Made by a program: the position numbers and the translations under genes. Source: Pseudoflavonifractor sp. An44 (GTDB lineage Bacteria; Bacillota; Clostridia; Oscillospirales; Oscillospiraceae). Taken from it: a stretch of DNA of 64,000 nt. Under the pieces are notes generated by a model, which was not told the DNA's origin, did no database searches, and saw only the letters and a program-made list of their open reading frames with translations. Each line of letters starts with the position of its first letter. Position 1 is the stretch's first letter. Shown here piece by piece: positions 16,176-25,552 of this stretch. The stretch covers positions 110,395 through 174,394 of the forward strand of contig NZ_NFIH01000003.1 of NCBI RefSeq assembly GCF_002161675.1, written 5' to 3'.

Positions 16176-17834
16176 ATGGCAGAAAAATTGAAAATTATCT
16201 CTCTGGGCGGTCTCAACGAGATCGGAAAGAACATCACCGCCTATGAGTACGGCAACGACATTATCATCGTGGATGTGGGCATGGGATTTCCTGATGACGA
16301 GATGTACGGGGTGGACGTGGTCATTCCCGACTTCAGCTACCTCATTCAGAATCGGGACCGCATTCGGGCCATCTTTATCACCCACGGCCACGAGGACCAC
16401 ATCGGCGGCATTCCCTATCTGATGCGGGATGTGAACGTGCCCATCTACGCCACCCGCATGTCCGCCGGGCTCATCCGCCTCAAGCTGGAGGAGCACCGCC
16501 TGGACAAGAAGGTGAAGCTCATCACCTGCGAGGCCGGGGAGACCGTGCGGGCCGGCAAGTTCACCGTGGAGTTTATCCACATCAATCACTCCATCGCCGA
16601 CGCAGTGGCCTTCGCCATCCGCTGCCCTCTGGGCGTGTGTATTCACACCGGCGACTTCAAGATCGACCCCACCCCCATCCAGGGCGGCATGGCTGACCTG
16701 ACCCGCCTGGGCGAGCTGGGCCGGGAGGGTGTGCTGGCGCTGCTGGCCGACTCCACCAACGTGGAGCGTCCCGGCTTCACCAAGAGCGAGTCCAGCGTTG
16801 GGGCCTCCTTTGAGGCCTTGTTCCGGGGCTGTGACCAGCGCATCATCGTCACCACCTTCGCCTCCAACGTGGACCGTATCCAGCAGATCATCAATGTGGC
16901 CGCCAAGTATGGCCGCAAGGTGGCGGTGACAGGCCGCAGCATGGAGAATGTGATGCGGGTGTCCACCGAGCTGGGCTATATGCAGGTGCCCGCTGGCACT
17001 GTGGTGGACGTCAACCAGATCAAGGGCCTGCCCAAGAACAAGGTGTGTATCATCACCACTGGAAGCCAGGGCGAGACCATGTCTGCCCTCACCCGCATGG
17101 CCTTTAACACCCACCGCCAGGTGGAGATTCAGGCTGGGGATCGGGTGATTCTCTCCGCCTCCGCCATTCCTGGCAACGAGAACGCCATTGGCAACGTCAT
17201 CAACGAGCTGTACCGCCGGGATGCCGAGGTGGTCAATGAGCGGGAGCTGCCCCTCCACGTCTCCGGACACGCCTGCCAGGATGAGCTGAAAATCGTTCAC
17301 GCCCTGGTGCGGCCCAAGTATTTCATCCCCGTCCACGGCGAGCAGCGCATGCTGAAGACCCATGCCAAGCTGGCCCGGAGCATGGGCATGGACCCCCGGA
17401 ACATCATCATCAGCGACGTGGGCAAGGTCATCGAGATCACCCAGAAGAACGCCCGCATCAACGGCACCGTTCCCTCCGGAAAGGTGTTTGTGGACGGCTA
17501 CGGCGTGGGCGACGTGGGCGCTGTGGTGCTCCGGGACCGCCAGCACCTGGCCCAGGACGGCATGATTGTGGTGGTGGTGTCGATGTCCGCCGAGGACGGA
17601 CAGGTCATCTCTGGACCCGACATCATTACCCGTGGATTTGTGTATGTCAAGGAGTCTGAGGCCCTGATGGACGAGCTGCGCCAGGTGGCGGTGGACGCCC
17701 TGGACAGCTGCCAGGATCGGCACATTCGGGACTGGTCTACCATCAAATCTGAGATCAAGGGGAACCTGTCTGGCTACCTCTACAAGAAGACCAAGCGCAA
17801 TCCCATGATCCTCCCTGTGATCATGGAAGTGTAA
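16176..17834 (+). CDS. rnj: Ribonuclease J
   Basis: Metallo-beta-lactamase/beta-CASP RNase with 5'-3' exonuclease and endonuclease activity, central to mRNA turnover and rRNA processing in Gram-positive bacteria. The 552-residue product matches the usual length. The metal-binding motif HGHEDHIGG is at residues 70-78; downstream metal and beta-CASP residues are seen in HINHSIADAVAFAI, GDFKID and VSGHACQDE ... PVHGEQRML. The start follows AAAGGAG. It is followed by two tandem terminators. The hairpin in its leader may mark autoregulation. Confidence 0.95.
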   Translation: MAEKLKIISLGGLNEIGKNITAYEYGNDIIIVDVGMGFPDDEMYGVDVVIPDFSYLIQNRDRIRAIFITHGHEDHIGGIPYLMRDVNVPIYATRMSAGLIRLKLEEHRLDKKVKLITCEAGETVRAGKFTVEFIHINHSIADAVAFAIRCPLGVCIHTGDFKIDPTPIQGGMADLTRLGELGREGVLALLADSTNVERPGFTKSESSVGASFEALFRGCDQRIIVTTFASNVDRIQQIINVAAKYGRKVAVTGRSMENVMRVSTELGYMQVPAGTVVDVNQIKGLPKNKVCIITTGSQGETMSALTRMAFNTHRQVEIQAGDRVILSASAIPGNENAIGNVINELYRRDAEVVNERELPLHVSGHACQDELKIVHALVRPKYFIPVHGEQRMLKTHAKLARSMGMDPRNIIISDVGKVIEITQKNARINGTVPSGKVFVDGYGVGDVGAVVLRDRQHLAQDGMIVVVVSMSAEDGQVISGPDIITRGFVYVKESEALMDELRQVAVDALDSCQDRHIRDWSTIKSEIKGNLSGYLYKKTKRNPMILPVIMEV

Positions 17835-17839
17835 CAATT

Positions 17840-17886
17840 GGGACTGCCCTGCATGGAAAATGCAGGGCAGTCCCTGTATATTTTTT
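17840..17886 (+). terminator. First terminator after RNase J
   Basis: A 15-bp stem (GGGACTGCCCTGCAT with ATGCAGGGCAGTCCC) and a short loop, followed by TATATTTTTT. Confidence 0.85.
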
Positions 17887-17890
17887 GCAT

Positions 17891-17932
17891 AGGCGTTGAA
17901 TCGGGCCATAGGCCTGGTTCAGCGCCTTTTTA
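17891..17932 (+). terminator. Second terminator after RNase J
   Basis: AGGCGTTGAA pairs with TTCAGCGCCT (one G-U) and is followed by TTTTT; it shields the recombinase gene from read-through. Confidence 0.6.
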
Positions 17933-17961
17933 ACCAGAAATTGCAGAGATACGACTGAATT

Positions 17962-17990
17962 TTTACCGTACCTTTGAGCAGAACTATACT
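17962..17990 (+). promoter_or_regulatory. Possible promoter of the recombinase gene
   Basis: A good -10 (TATACT, 17985-17990) lies 30 bases before the start codon, with a weak -35 (TTTACC/TTACCG) at 16-17 bases. Confidence 0.4.
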
Positions 17991-18001
17991 ACAATGCTTG
18001 A

Positions 18002-18622
<621 letters not shown>

Positions 18623-18630
18623 AATTTAGC

Positions 18631-18656
18631 TTACCAAAAAGTACACCTTTTGATTG
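18631..18656 (+). repeat. Left hix-like crossover site
   Basis: A 26-bp dyad: half-sites TTACCAAAAAGT and (reverse complement of 18645-18656) CAATCAAAAGGT around the core AC at 18643-18644. Sixteen bases (18637-18652, AAAAGTACACCTTTTG) recur exactly inverted at 18769-18784. The layout, two 12-bp half-sites with a CAAAA block around a 2-bp core, is that of Hin/Gin-type invertase sites. Confidence 0.6.
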
Positions 18657-18784
18657 ACTAGATTGTATCGGAAAAATCTGGTAGATTTTATGTAATTTTC
18701 ATGAAATATGCTTGCAGAGATTGAATTTTTACCCATTGTATGCAATAATTATTAATACCTGCCTATTCCAAAAGGTGTACTTTT
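18637..18784. other. Candidate invertible segment upstream of the pilus operon
   Basis: The segment is bounded by exact 16-bp inverted repeats and is AT-rich. The inner 116 bases carry a promoter-like sequence (18721-18749) pointing at the pilus operon in this orientation; inverted, it would point back at the recombinase gene. The core dinucleotides (AC left, GT right) match only in inverted orientation, which would give inversion and not deletion. No recombinational enhancer was recognised. Inversion has not been shown. Confidence 0.5.
18721..18749 (+). promoter_or_regulatory. Promoter-like sequence inside the invertible segment
   Basis: TTGAAT, an exact 17-base spacer and AATAAT (5 of 6 consensus bases) point toward the pilus operon. 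The AT-rich background makes chance matches possible. Confidence 0.4.
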
Positions 18785-18790
18785 AGAGAG
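18765..18790 (+). repeat. Right hix-like crossover site
   Basis: Half-sites ATTCCAAAAGGT and (reverse complement of 18779-18790) CTCTCTAAAAGT around the core GT at 18777-18778; bases 18769-18784 are the exact inverse of the left site. Confidence 0.6.
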
Positions 18791-19303
18791 TAAAATTTTT
18801 TTGTAGTTAATGAAAGTTTTTATATATTGACAAAATGTTTTATATAGAAACTAATAGTTGATATTATATAATTTTAAGAAAAACGGTGAGTAGGAAACAG
18901 CAAATTAACAAGAAAATATTTCCTTGGATTTTGCAAGAAATAGAATGCTGACTTTCAGCACTTTGTCCATGAGAAACGGACATATAAAAGATGGAATGTG
19001 ACAAAAGTGTTATTGTTTTCAAATTTTAAGAAAAAATTACCTTCGATGCGTTGATAATTCTTGCATAGTATGGTATAGTATTCACGCCGTTTGGTGAAAA
19101 GAGCATGTCGAAAGACATACTCTACGTGCTGTCTGCAGTTTGTCGAAAAGGTCAGCGACAGATTAGACTGGGGACGCATATGAAACTGGAATGATTATAG
19201 GGCAAGATGGTATGAATGGCATGAAAAATTTTCTGAAAAATACACAAATAAATGTACTAACCAAATATACTGCGTCTGTGAAATCCTAAGAGAAAGGGGT
19301 TGG
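18791..19303 (+). other. AT-rich leader region of the pilus operon
   Basis: Over 500 bases without a credible gene lie between the right site and the first pilus gene. Further promoter candidates are at 18827-18855 (TTGACA, 17, ACTAAT) and, much better, 19051-19079. Downstream of the latter the RNA could form small hairpins, e.g. TTCAC/GTGAA at 19080-19097 and ATGTC-GAAA-GACAT near 19107-19120. No known riboswitch consensus was recognised. The base composition differs sharply from the GC-rich flanks. Confidence 0.55.
19051..19079 (+). promoter_or_regulatory. Strong promoter of the pilus operon
   Basis: TTGATA, an exact 17-base spacer and TATAGT, both close to consensus, lie about 230 bases before the tip adhesin gene and outside the invertible segment. 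Confidence 0.65.
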
Positions 19304-19309
19304 TTGAGG

Positions 19310-22300
19310 ATGATGCAGCGCATACGACAGCGTATACGGAAGAGACCGTGGATGGTACCGGCTTTGCTGCTGGTCCTGGTGTTTGCCATGGGACTGTTGG
19401 TGGAGGCGATCAAACCCATGGGAGGCAGTGCCGCCAAAGCAGGCGAACGCTTTTCGGACCCACCCACCAATGCATCAAAGGATTATGAGGATGCTCTGGG
19501 TAGCCCCAGTTCTACTCGGTTTAACGGCCGAGTGTGGGCGGATAAAACAGTGTATACTGGTGATGCGACGGTTGAATCTTCCTCCTCATCTGAAGGAGAG
19601 GACACTGAAACGATTGAGATAGGAGGCGATGATTTTCTCATATCTTATTCCCTGCTAGCATCGACTACGGTAGTAGAGGGCCAGTCCCAAGTACCGCTGG
19701 ACGTGGTATTCGTCATTGACTTGTCGGACTCTATGAAGGGAGATAAGATCAAAGAGACGGTGGTGGCTCTCAATCAGTCTGTTCACACTCTGATGACAGG
19801 GAATCCAGACAACCGAATCGGTGTAGTAACCTATAGTGATGAAGCTCAGGTTTTGCTGCTTTTGGACCACTATACAATGGTAAAAAACGCAGAGAATTAT
19901 TTTACCTTGAGTGAAGCAGGCGACTGCTTGGATGTAGCGGTTATGAACAGCAGTGGACAACAAATAGAAGCGTCTGCAAAAATGGGACAGTGGACCAACA
20001 TTCATATGGGCATTGATGCAGGAATGGATTTGTTGTTGAGCGTTCCTGATGATGATATTACTACAATTTCTGGACAGACTCGATATCCAGTTCTGATGCT
20101 GATGTCTGATGGTGCCCCTACTGCATCTGGTGACGATGCTACAGATTGGTGGAATCCTAGTGGGGTAAGCGGCGATGGCGATATAAATTTTAGTGGATTG
20201 GATGCTTTCAAGGCTGTTATGAATGCAGCCTATCAAAAACAGCGTGTGTCACAGCACTATAGGCAGGACATGAAAGTTTACACTGTAGGTGTAGGTGAGG
20301 AGTCTTGGACGAATACCATAGACAGGGAAATGGCGAAAGTTACACTGAATCCTAAAGAATGGGATAAGGTAGTGACCTCTGGACTGAAAGAAGTATGGGA
20401 TCAATGGAAGCTCTACCAAACTGGCGCAGATATTACCGTTGGTTATGGGGAAAGAAAATACACATTCACTCATCCGCCCACGGGAGATGTAAATTCATTG
20501 TTTTACAATGATGCCTATTTTTCGGCTAAGAATTCCGAGAATATTGCTGAAGCTTTTCAGCAGGTATTAAATCAGATAGTAGTTTCTGGTGCTGTTCCCA
20601 CCCAGGTAGAAGGGGATCCTGCACATAGCGGTTATGTTACTTATGTAGATCACATTGGTCAATATATGCAGATAACCGCTATGCGTGAGCTAGTATACAA
20701 AGGGAGCGTTTTTACCATAAAAGATACTCAAAACAGCGGGAATAAAACTACGTATACATATTATGGAGGTCTAGATAGTCCCGTATATGATTATCAAGAA
20801 TTCATTGATATAGTTATTACGGTTACCACAAATACGGAGTACCCCTATGACCAGACTCTGGAAGTAAAAGTCCCTGCTACGCTTATTCCTTTGCGAACAA
20901 ATTATGTGACCCTGAACGAGGATGGCACAGTAAAGGAGAATGTCTGTAAAAATAACACACCTTTACGGTTGTTTTACACCGTCAGTCTACGGGATGAGGT
21001 CGTTACGACGATTAACAATCAAAGATATGCAAACATCAGTCGTCTGAGCAGTGAATATATCAAAAATCACACCAATGAAGATGGTAGTATTCGGTTCAAC
21101 CCCAATCTATACACTGGCTACGCGGAAGATCAGGCAGGGGTGGGAAAAACCGTAGGTAATGCCTATGTCTATTTCCAAGCTGCAGATACCAATCCCTTCT
21201 ACTATGTCCAAAAGGATACCCCGGTGTATGCGGATAAAGAATGTACGATTCCGGCCAAAGACAAGAACGGGGATCTCTATGTGCAGATAACCTATTATGA
21301 CGGGACGGAAATCGTGACAAAGGCTGTTCCGGTGACCAGCATTTATGATTTGGAGGATGTCCAGCCTAATCCAGAAGATGGACCCCTGTATTTGGAAGCA
21401 GAATCCAGGTACCAATTCCGTGATTGCACGGTGGATGAGAAAGATGACCCTGAACACCACCATAATAGCGATTGTGACGATGTTATGGATAAAGGCGATG
21501 AAAACAATCTCAGTGAAACTGCTGAAACCTATCGGTATCCGATCTACATTGAAACAGAGAATGCCGAACAGAGGGAAGCACCACCTCCGTATGGCAGCGA
21601 TGGTGAACCGGGCAATGCCCTAGGATACTTGGGTAACAACGGCGTAGTGAGCCTTCCTGTGCTTACAGGTGATTTGTCTATCTCTAAGACTGTAACGGGT
21701 AATATGTTGGAGAAAGTGGAGAACCAAGAGTTTGTTTTCGACATCAACGTATTCTATGAAAATTCTGGTACAAGAGCGAACCTCAACGGCACCTATGAAA
21801 CATCCGCAAATGGTGGAAGTGTGGTGCAACCCAGTACAGAGCCCAGTTTGAAGCCGGGAGAAGAGAAGATAACATTTGTGGACGGAAAAGCCCAGGTGGT
21901 TCTCAAGCATGGACAGAGCATTACCGTTCATGACCTGCCAGCTGGCTATACCTATGTGGTGACTGAGCAAGACCCCAATCCCGATTCAGAGTTGAACATT
22001 TATAATGGCGAGGACTATAAAGTGAGTGTCACCCAGTCCACCTCGGCTGGAGGAGAGACTGCGACTAACAATGGTGAAGGAACCGCTGAGGCGGAAACAA
22101 GCGTCTATACTTGCACAGGAACTATTCAAGCTGATCGGGTGGAGACGGTAGCTTATACCAATAAACTCTATGTACCTATGGTTCCATATTCCTTTACAAA
22201 AGTGGATGGATTGAGTTTTAGCTCAGAAGATTTGTCCAAGGCTATCGCATTGCCGGGAGCACAGTTTGTGCTATACCACTATGATGGAAAAGAGGAAAAC

Positions 22301-22768
22301 TGGGCTGAGGATTCCAAGGAGTTGATCGACCTGAACAATCTTTCCGATGTGTGGGAAGACCCCGTCACTGCTATCTCGGATGCTCAGGGTGAGACTCGGT
22401 TTGAGAACTTGCAGGAAGGGCATTACCGGCTGGTAGAGACAGAGGCCCCAGAAGGGTACCAGTTGCCAACAGGTCAATGGAATTTGACGGTGGATATTTC
22501 TGGAGATGAAGGCAGCGAAGTGGGAACCTTTGTGATCCAGTCCACGGAGGACGCTACGATGGATACCCCGGCCATGGCGATTGCAAAAGAAGCTAGTGGT
22601 GAAAATACCTACTATCTTATGAACTACAAGCCCATCAATCCTCCCATTACCGGTGGTGACGGAGGCGAGGACTTCCGCATTGGCGGCGGTCTGCTGATGT
22701 TTACAGGCCTAGTTTTGGCCTGCTGGTGGATGTGGAGTTCTCCCCGCAGGCGAAGCGAATTCCTCTAA
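19310..22768 (+). CDS. VWA-domain pilus tip adhesin/SpaA-type surface protein
   Basis: A secreted, wall-anchored protein of about 1150 residues. It has a basic N-terminus and a signal-type hydrophobic helix (residues about 13-32), a von Willebrand A domain whose MIDAS motif is DLSDSM (Asp about 137), long beta-rich repeats, a C-terminal Cna-B/SpaA domain with the E-box YRLVETEAPEGY, and a sorting end of PPITGG, a hydrophobic helix and an RRR tail. The sorting motif has proline where LPXTG has leucine. A TTG at 19304 is an alternative start; both sit behind GAAAGGGG. It is the first gene of the pilus operon and by analogy with RrgA/PitA-type proteins is the tip. Base composition is lower in GC than the flanks. 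Confidence 0.85.
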   Translation: MMQRIRQRIRKRPWMVPALLLVLVFAMGLLVEAIKPMGGSAAKAGERFSDPPTNASKDYEDALGSPSSTRFNGRVWADKTVYTGDATVESSSSSEGEDTETIEIGGDDFLISYSLLASTTVVEGQSQVPLDVVFVIDLSDSMKGDKIKETVVALNQSVHTLMTGNPDNRIGVVTYSDEAQVLLLLDHYTMVKNAENYFTLSEAGDCLDVAVMNSSGQQIEASAKMGQWTNIHMGIDAGMDLLLSVPDDDITTISGQTRYPVLMLMSDGAPTASGDDATDWWNPSGVSGDGDINFSGLDAFKAVMNAAYQKQRVSQHYRQDMKVYTVGVGEESWTNTIDREMAKVTLNPKEWDKVVTSGLKEVWDQWKLYQTGADITVGYGERKYTFTHPPTGDVNSLFYNDAYFSAKNSENIAEAFQQVLNQIVVSGAVPTQVEGDPAHSGYVTYVDHIGQYMQITAMRELVYKGSVFTIKDTQNSGNKTTYTYYGGLDSPVYDYQEFIDIVITVTTNTEYPYDQTLEVKVPATLIPLRTNYVTLNEDGTVKENVCKNNTPLRLFYTVSLRDEVVTTINNQRYANISRLSSEYIKNHTNEDGSIRFNPNLYTGYAEDQAGVGKTVGNAYVYFQAADTNPFYYVQKDTPVYADKECTIPAKDKNGDLYVQITYYDGTEIVTKAVPVTSIYDLEDVQPNPEDGPLYLEAESRYQFRDCTVDEKDDPEHHHNSDCDDVMDKGDENNLSETAETYRYPIYIETENAEQREAPPPYGSDGEPGNALGYLGNNGVVSLPVLTGDLSISKTVTGNMLEKVENQEFVFDINVFYENSGTRANLNGTYETSANGGSVVQPSTEPSLKPGEEKITFVDGKAQVVLKHGQSITVHDLPAGYTYVVTEQDPNPDSELNIYNGEDYKVSVTQSTSAGGETATNNGEGTAEAETSVYTCTGTIQADRVETVAYTNKLYVPMVPYSFTKVDGLSFSSEDLSKAIALPGAQFVLYHYDGKEENWAEDSKELIDLNNLSDVWEDPVTAISDAQGETRFENLQEGHYRLVETEAPEGYQLPTGQWNLTVDISGDEGSEVGTFVIQSTEDATMDTPAMAIAKEASGENTYYLMNYKPINPPITGGDGGEDFRIGGGLLMFTGLVLACWWMWSSPRRRSEFL

Positions 22769-22846
22769 TTTCTTTATGTTGTGTGACACAGGCAGTGTAA
22801 AACCTGTACACAAATATATACCCAGCAGTTGAGAAAGGAGAAACCT

Positions 22847-24589
22847 ATGAAAACGATGAAATCAACGATGGCACGGCTCTTTGCGCTGTGTCTGACCGTG
22901 GCGATGGTGCTGTCCATGGCCACTATGGGGGCCTTTGCAGCTCCTATCACCAGCACCACCCAGACTGGTAGTATCACCATTACCGGTTCGGCCAACGATG
23001 TAGGTGCCGAGGTTAGCCTCTACAAAATCATCAATGTGAACATGGTGAATGCCAATGGTTCCATTCAGCCCAAGGACCCTGTGTATACCTGGGAGGAAGC
23101 AGTGGGAAAGTGGGTAGCCATGCTGTATCCTCAATATGCGAAGGTTATCGAACATAAAACAGAGGCTGAGGAAGGAACGACTACTACTTATACGTATGAG
23201 GTGACTAAGGCGTTTTCCGAAGCGGATGCTGCTATTCTGGGCGCATTCTACCATGATCTGGAAGGCAGCGGCAAGCTCGGTACGGCTGCTAAGACTGTCA
23301 AGCTGGAAAGCACTTCTGCCACCATCTCCGACGTGGCCATGGGGCAGTACCTGGTGACTGCTTCCAAGGCTGGAAACACCTACAATCCTGCTGTCGCCAC
23401 CTTATATCCTCAGTGGGGTGACCACGATGCTGGTGCTCCTGATAGTGAATTTACCCGTGAGACTTGGTATGTAGAAGATGCTACCGTGGTGCTCAAGAGC
23501 AAGGGCGGCATTGATAAGAACGTGGAGGGCGAGAAAGGCGACAACAGCGACCTGGGCTATGCTGTGGGCGACACCGTGACCTACCGTCTGGACGTGGCGA
23601 TTCCTGTATATCCTGAGGCTGGCCCCAATGAGGTCATTTACAAGACTTTCAAGATTGGCGATACTATGGGCGCAGGCTTGGACTTTGACGGCGTGTCCAC
23701 CGTGAAGGTTTATGCTAACACCAATGCCGATACCTATGTCGATGACGATCTGCTACCTGCTACGGATATTATTTATACTGTTGTTAAAAATGGTAACGGC
23801 TTTGATTTGATCTTCGACTATGATGCCCTGCAGAAAGCTCTGAAGGATGGGGATAAAGAAGCCACCTATGTCCATGTTGTGTACACCGGTACCTTAAATG
23901 AGGGTGCTTTTACCGTTGATGAAGTGGGCAATACCGCTTATGTGGGTGTCAACACCAACCCCTATGACGAGGATTCCTACGAGAAGACGACTGTAGATAA
24001 GAAAGTGTATACCTACGGTATTAATGTCACCAAGGTGGATGCCGCTGACCCGGATTCTACGCTGGCTGGAGCAGAGTTCACTCTGAAAGATGCTGATGGA
24101 GAGGAAATTCAGTTTGTAAAGACTGGTGAGGGCATCTATGTGAAGTACGGTGAGAAGGGGTTCGTCGAGCCCGTGACTCCCGTCACTACTTTGGTGGTGG
24201 CCGATGACGGTACCCTTCAGCTCTGGGGTGTGGATGTGGGTGAGTATACCCTCACGGAAACCAAGGCCCCCGATGGTTACCAGTTGCCCAAGGATGATGC
24301 TATCACCAAAATTACCATGACCGATGCCACCGGCGGCGATCCTGATGGTGCAGATGGTGTGCTGGATCAGGGTACTTCCAAGGTTGATGGTACTATGATT
24401 GTTACCGATGCCACCACGGTCAATGGAAAAGTCATCAGCTTCAAGCTGGGAAATGCCAAGCCCGGCTTTGAGCTGCCCACCACCGGCGGCATGGGCACCG
24501 TGCTGTTCACCGCTGGCGGCCTGGTCATCATGGCCTGCGGCGCTGCTCTGGTGCTGGTGACCCTGAAGAAGAAGAAGGCAGAGGACTAA
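22847..24589 (+). CDS. Major pilin, SpaA/SpaH family, LPTTG-anchored
   Basis: Backbone subunit polymerised by a class C sortase. The 580-residue precursor has a signal peptide ending near GAFAAP (residue about 30), an N-terminal pilin domain, a candidate pilin lysine in WYVEDATVVLKSKGG, a middle fimbrial domain and a C-terminal Cna-B domain with the E-box YTLTETKAPDGY, then LPTTG at residues 543-547, a hydrophobic helix and KKKKAED. The ATG at 22847 follows AAAGGAG; a TTG 18 bases upstream is not favoured. Codons are more biased than in the tip gene, consistent with a major subunit. It is 78 bases after the tip gene and before two sortase genes. Confidence 0.92.
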   Translation: MKTMKSTMARLFALCLTVAMVLSMATMGAFAAPITSTTQTGSITITGSANDVGAEVSLYKIINVNMVNANGSIQPKDPVYTWEEAVGKWVAMLYPQYAKVIEHKTEAEEGTTTTYTYEVTKAFSEADAAILGAFYHDLEGSGKLGTAAKTVKLESTSATISDVAMGQYLVTASKAGNTYNPAVATLYPQWGDHDAGAPDSEFTRETWYVEDATVVLKSKGGIDKNVEGEKGDNSDLGYAVGDTVTYRLDVAIPVYPEAGPNEVIYKTFKIGDTMGAGLDFDGVSTVKVYANTNADTYVDDDLLPATDIIYTVVKNGNGFDLIFDYDALQKALKDGDKEATYVHVVYTGTLNEGAFTVDEVGNTAYVGVNTNPYDEDSYEKTTVDKKVYTYGINVTKVDAADPDSTLAGAEFTLKDADGEEIQFVKTGEGIYVKYGEKGFVEPVTPVTTLVVADDGTLQLWGVDVGEYTLTETKAPDGYQLPKDDAITKITMTDATGGDPDGADGVLDQGTSKVDGTMIVTDATTVNGKVISFKLGNAKPGFELPTTGGMGTVLFTAGGLVIMACGAALVLVTLKKKKAED

Positions 24590-24621
24590 TTCCTCTTCGA
24601 AGCAAAAATCGCAAGCAAGGA

Positions 24622-24644
24622 GCCGGGGCGTCCCACGCCCCGGC
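24622..24644 (+). terminator. GC-rich hairpin between pilin and sortase genes
   Basis: A 10-bp stem (GCCGGGGCGT with ACGCCCCGGC) with a 3-base loop but no T run. It may stop some transcripts or protect the 3' end of the pilin mRNA, letting pilin exceed sortase. Confidence 0.5.
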
Positions 24645-24673
24645 CCTTCCCATATCACGGAGGAAGCCAATTT

Positions 24674-25552
24674 ATGAGTGTACAACCCCAGGAGAACCGA
24701 CAGAGAGAGAGAAAGGGAGCCAAGGTGCCCCTCATTCTGGCGTTAGTGCTGTTGGTGCTGGGGGCGGGGATTTTTTTCTACCCCGCCATCAGCAACTTCA
24801 TTGCCGACCTCAGCCATCGGGAAATGATCACGTCCCACGCCAATCTGGTCAACAGCTTGGACGAGGCGACGTTGGAAGAGGAGTGGCAGAAGGCCATAGA
24901 GTACAATGAAAACCTGATGGGCGACCCGGTGCATGACCCCTTTATCCCTGGCAGTGGCTACGCCATCCCGGACAATTATCAGGACGTGTTGGCTCTGGAC
25001 GACGTGATGTGCACCCTGGAAATCCCAAAAATTGGCCTATCTCTGCCGGTGTACCACGGTACCAGCGAGGAGGTGCTGGCCAAGGGAATCGGGCATATGG
25101 AGGTCACCGCTCTGCCCATTGGCGGACTCAACCGCCACACCGTTCTTACCGGACACCGGGGACTGCCCAGCGCGGAACTGTTCACCCGGCTGGACGAGAT
25201 GGAGATAGGGGACCACTTCTATATCCATGTGCTGGACGAGGTCCACGCCTATCAGGTGGACCAGATCACCACGGTGGAGCCGGATGAGCTGGAAAATCTG
25301 GTGGCAGAGGCAGACAAAGACTTGGTGACCTTGGTGACCTGTACCCCCTATGCGGTCAATACCCACCGACTGTTGGTGCGAGGTACCCGGGTGGAGTATG
25401 ACCCGGAGATGGAGCAGCAGGAGGATGAAGTAACCCTGCGGACCCTGGACTTCACCTACCTGTGGTACTACATTCCCGGCGCTGTGGTAGGCGTGGGCTT
25501 GATTGTAGGTATCGTCGTGTGGAGAAGGAGGAAAAAACGCCGTGAGGGATAA
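24674..25552 (+). CDS. Class C sortase, pilus polymerase
   Basis: Membrane transpeptidase that cleaves LPXTG-type motifs and links pilins. The 292-residue product has an N-terminal transmembrane helix (about 17-38), the class C lid motif DPF (residues 88-90), the catalytic His in LTGHRG (H161), the cysteine in TLVTCTPY (C223) with the arginine in the following HRLLVRG, and a second transmembrane helix with an RRRKKRR tail near the end, the usual class C topology. The start follows GGAGG. It overlaps the next sortase gene by 11 bases. Confidence 0.92.
   Translation: MSVQPQENRQRERKGAKVPLILALVLLVLGAGIFFYPAISNFIADLSHREMITSHANLVNSLDEATLEEEWQKAIEYNENLMGDPVHDPFIPGSGYAIPDNYQDVLALDDVMCTLEIPKIGLSLPVYHGTSEEVLAKGIGHMEVTALPIGGLNRHTVLTGHRGLPSAELFTRLDEMEIGDHFYIHVLDEVHAYQVDQITTVEPDELENLVAEADKDLVTLVTCTPYAVNTHRLLVRGTRVEYDPEMEQQEDEVTLRTLDFTYLWYYIPGAVVGVGLIVGIVVWRRRKKRREG

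Noticed and set aside
19080..19303. c-di-GMP riboswitch in the pilus leader
   Set aside because: A GGGGACGCA motif resembles one block of the GEMM-I consensus, but the other conserved blocks and the required pairing are not there.
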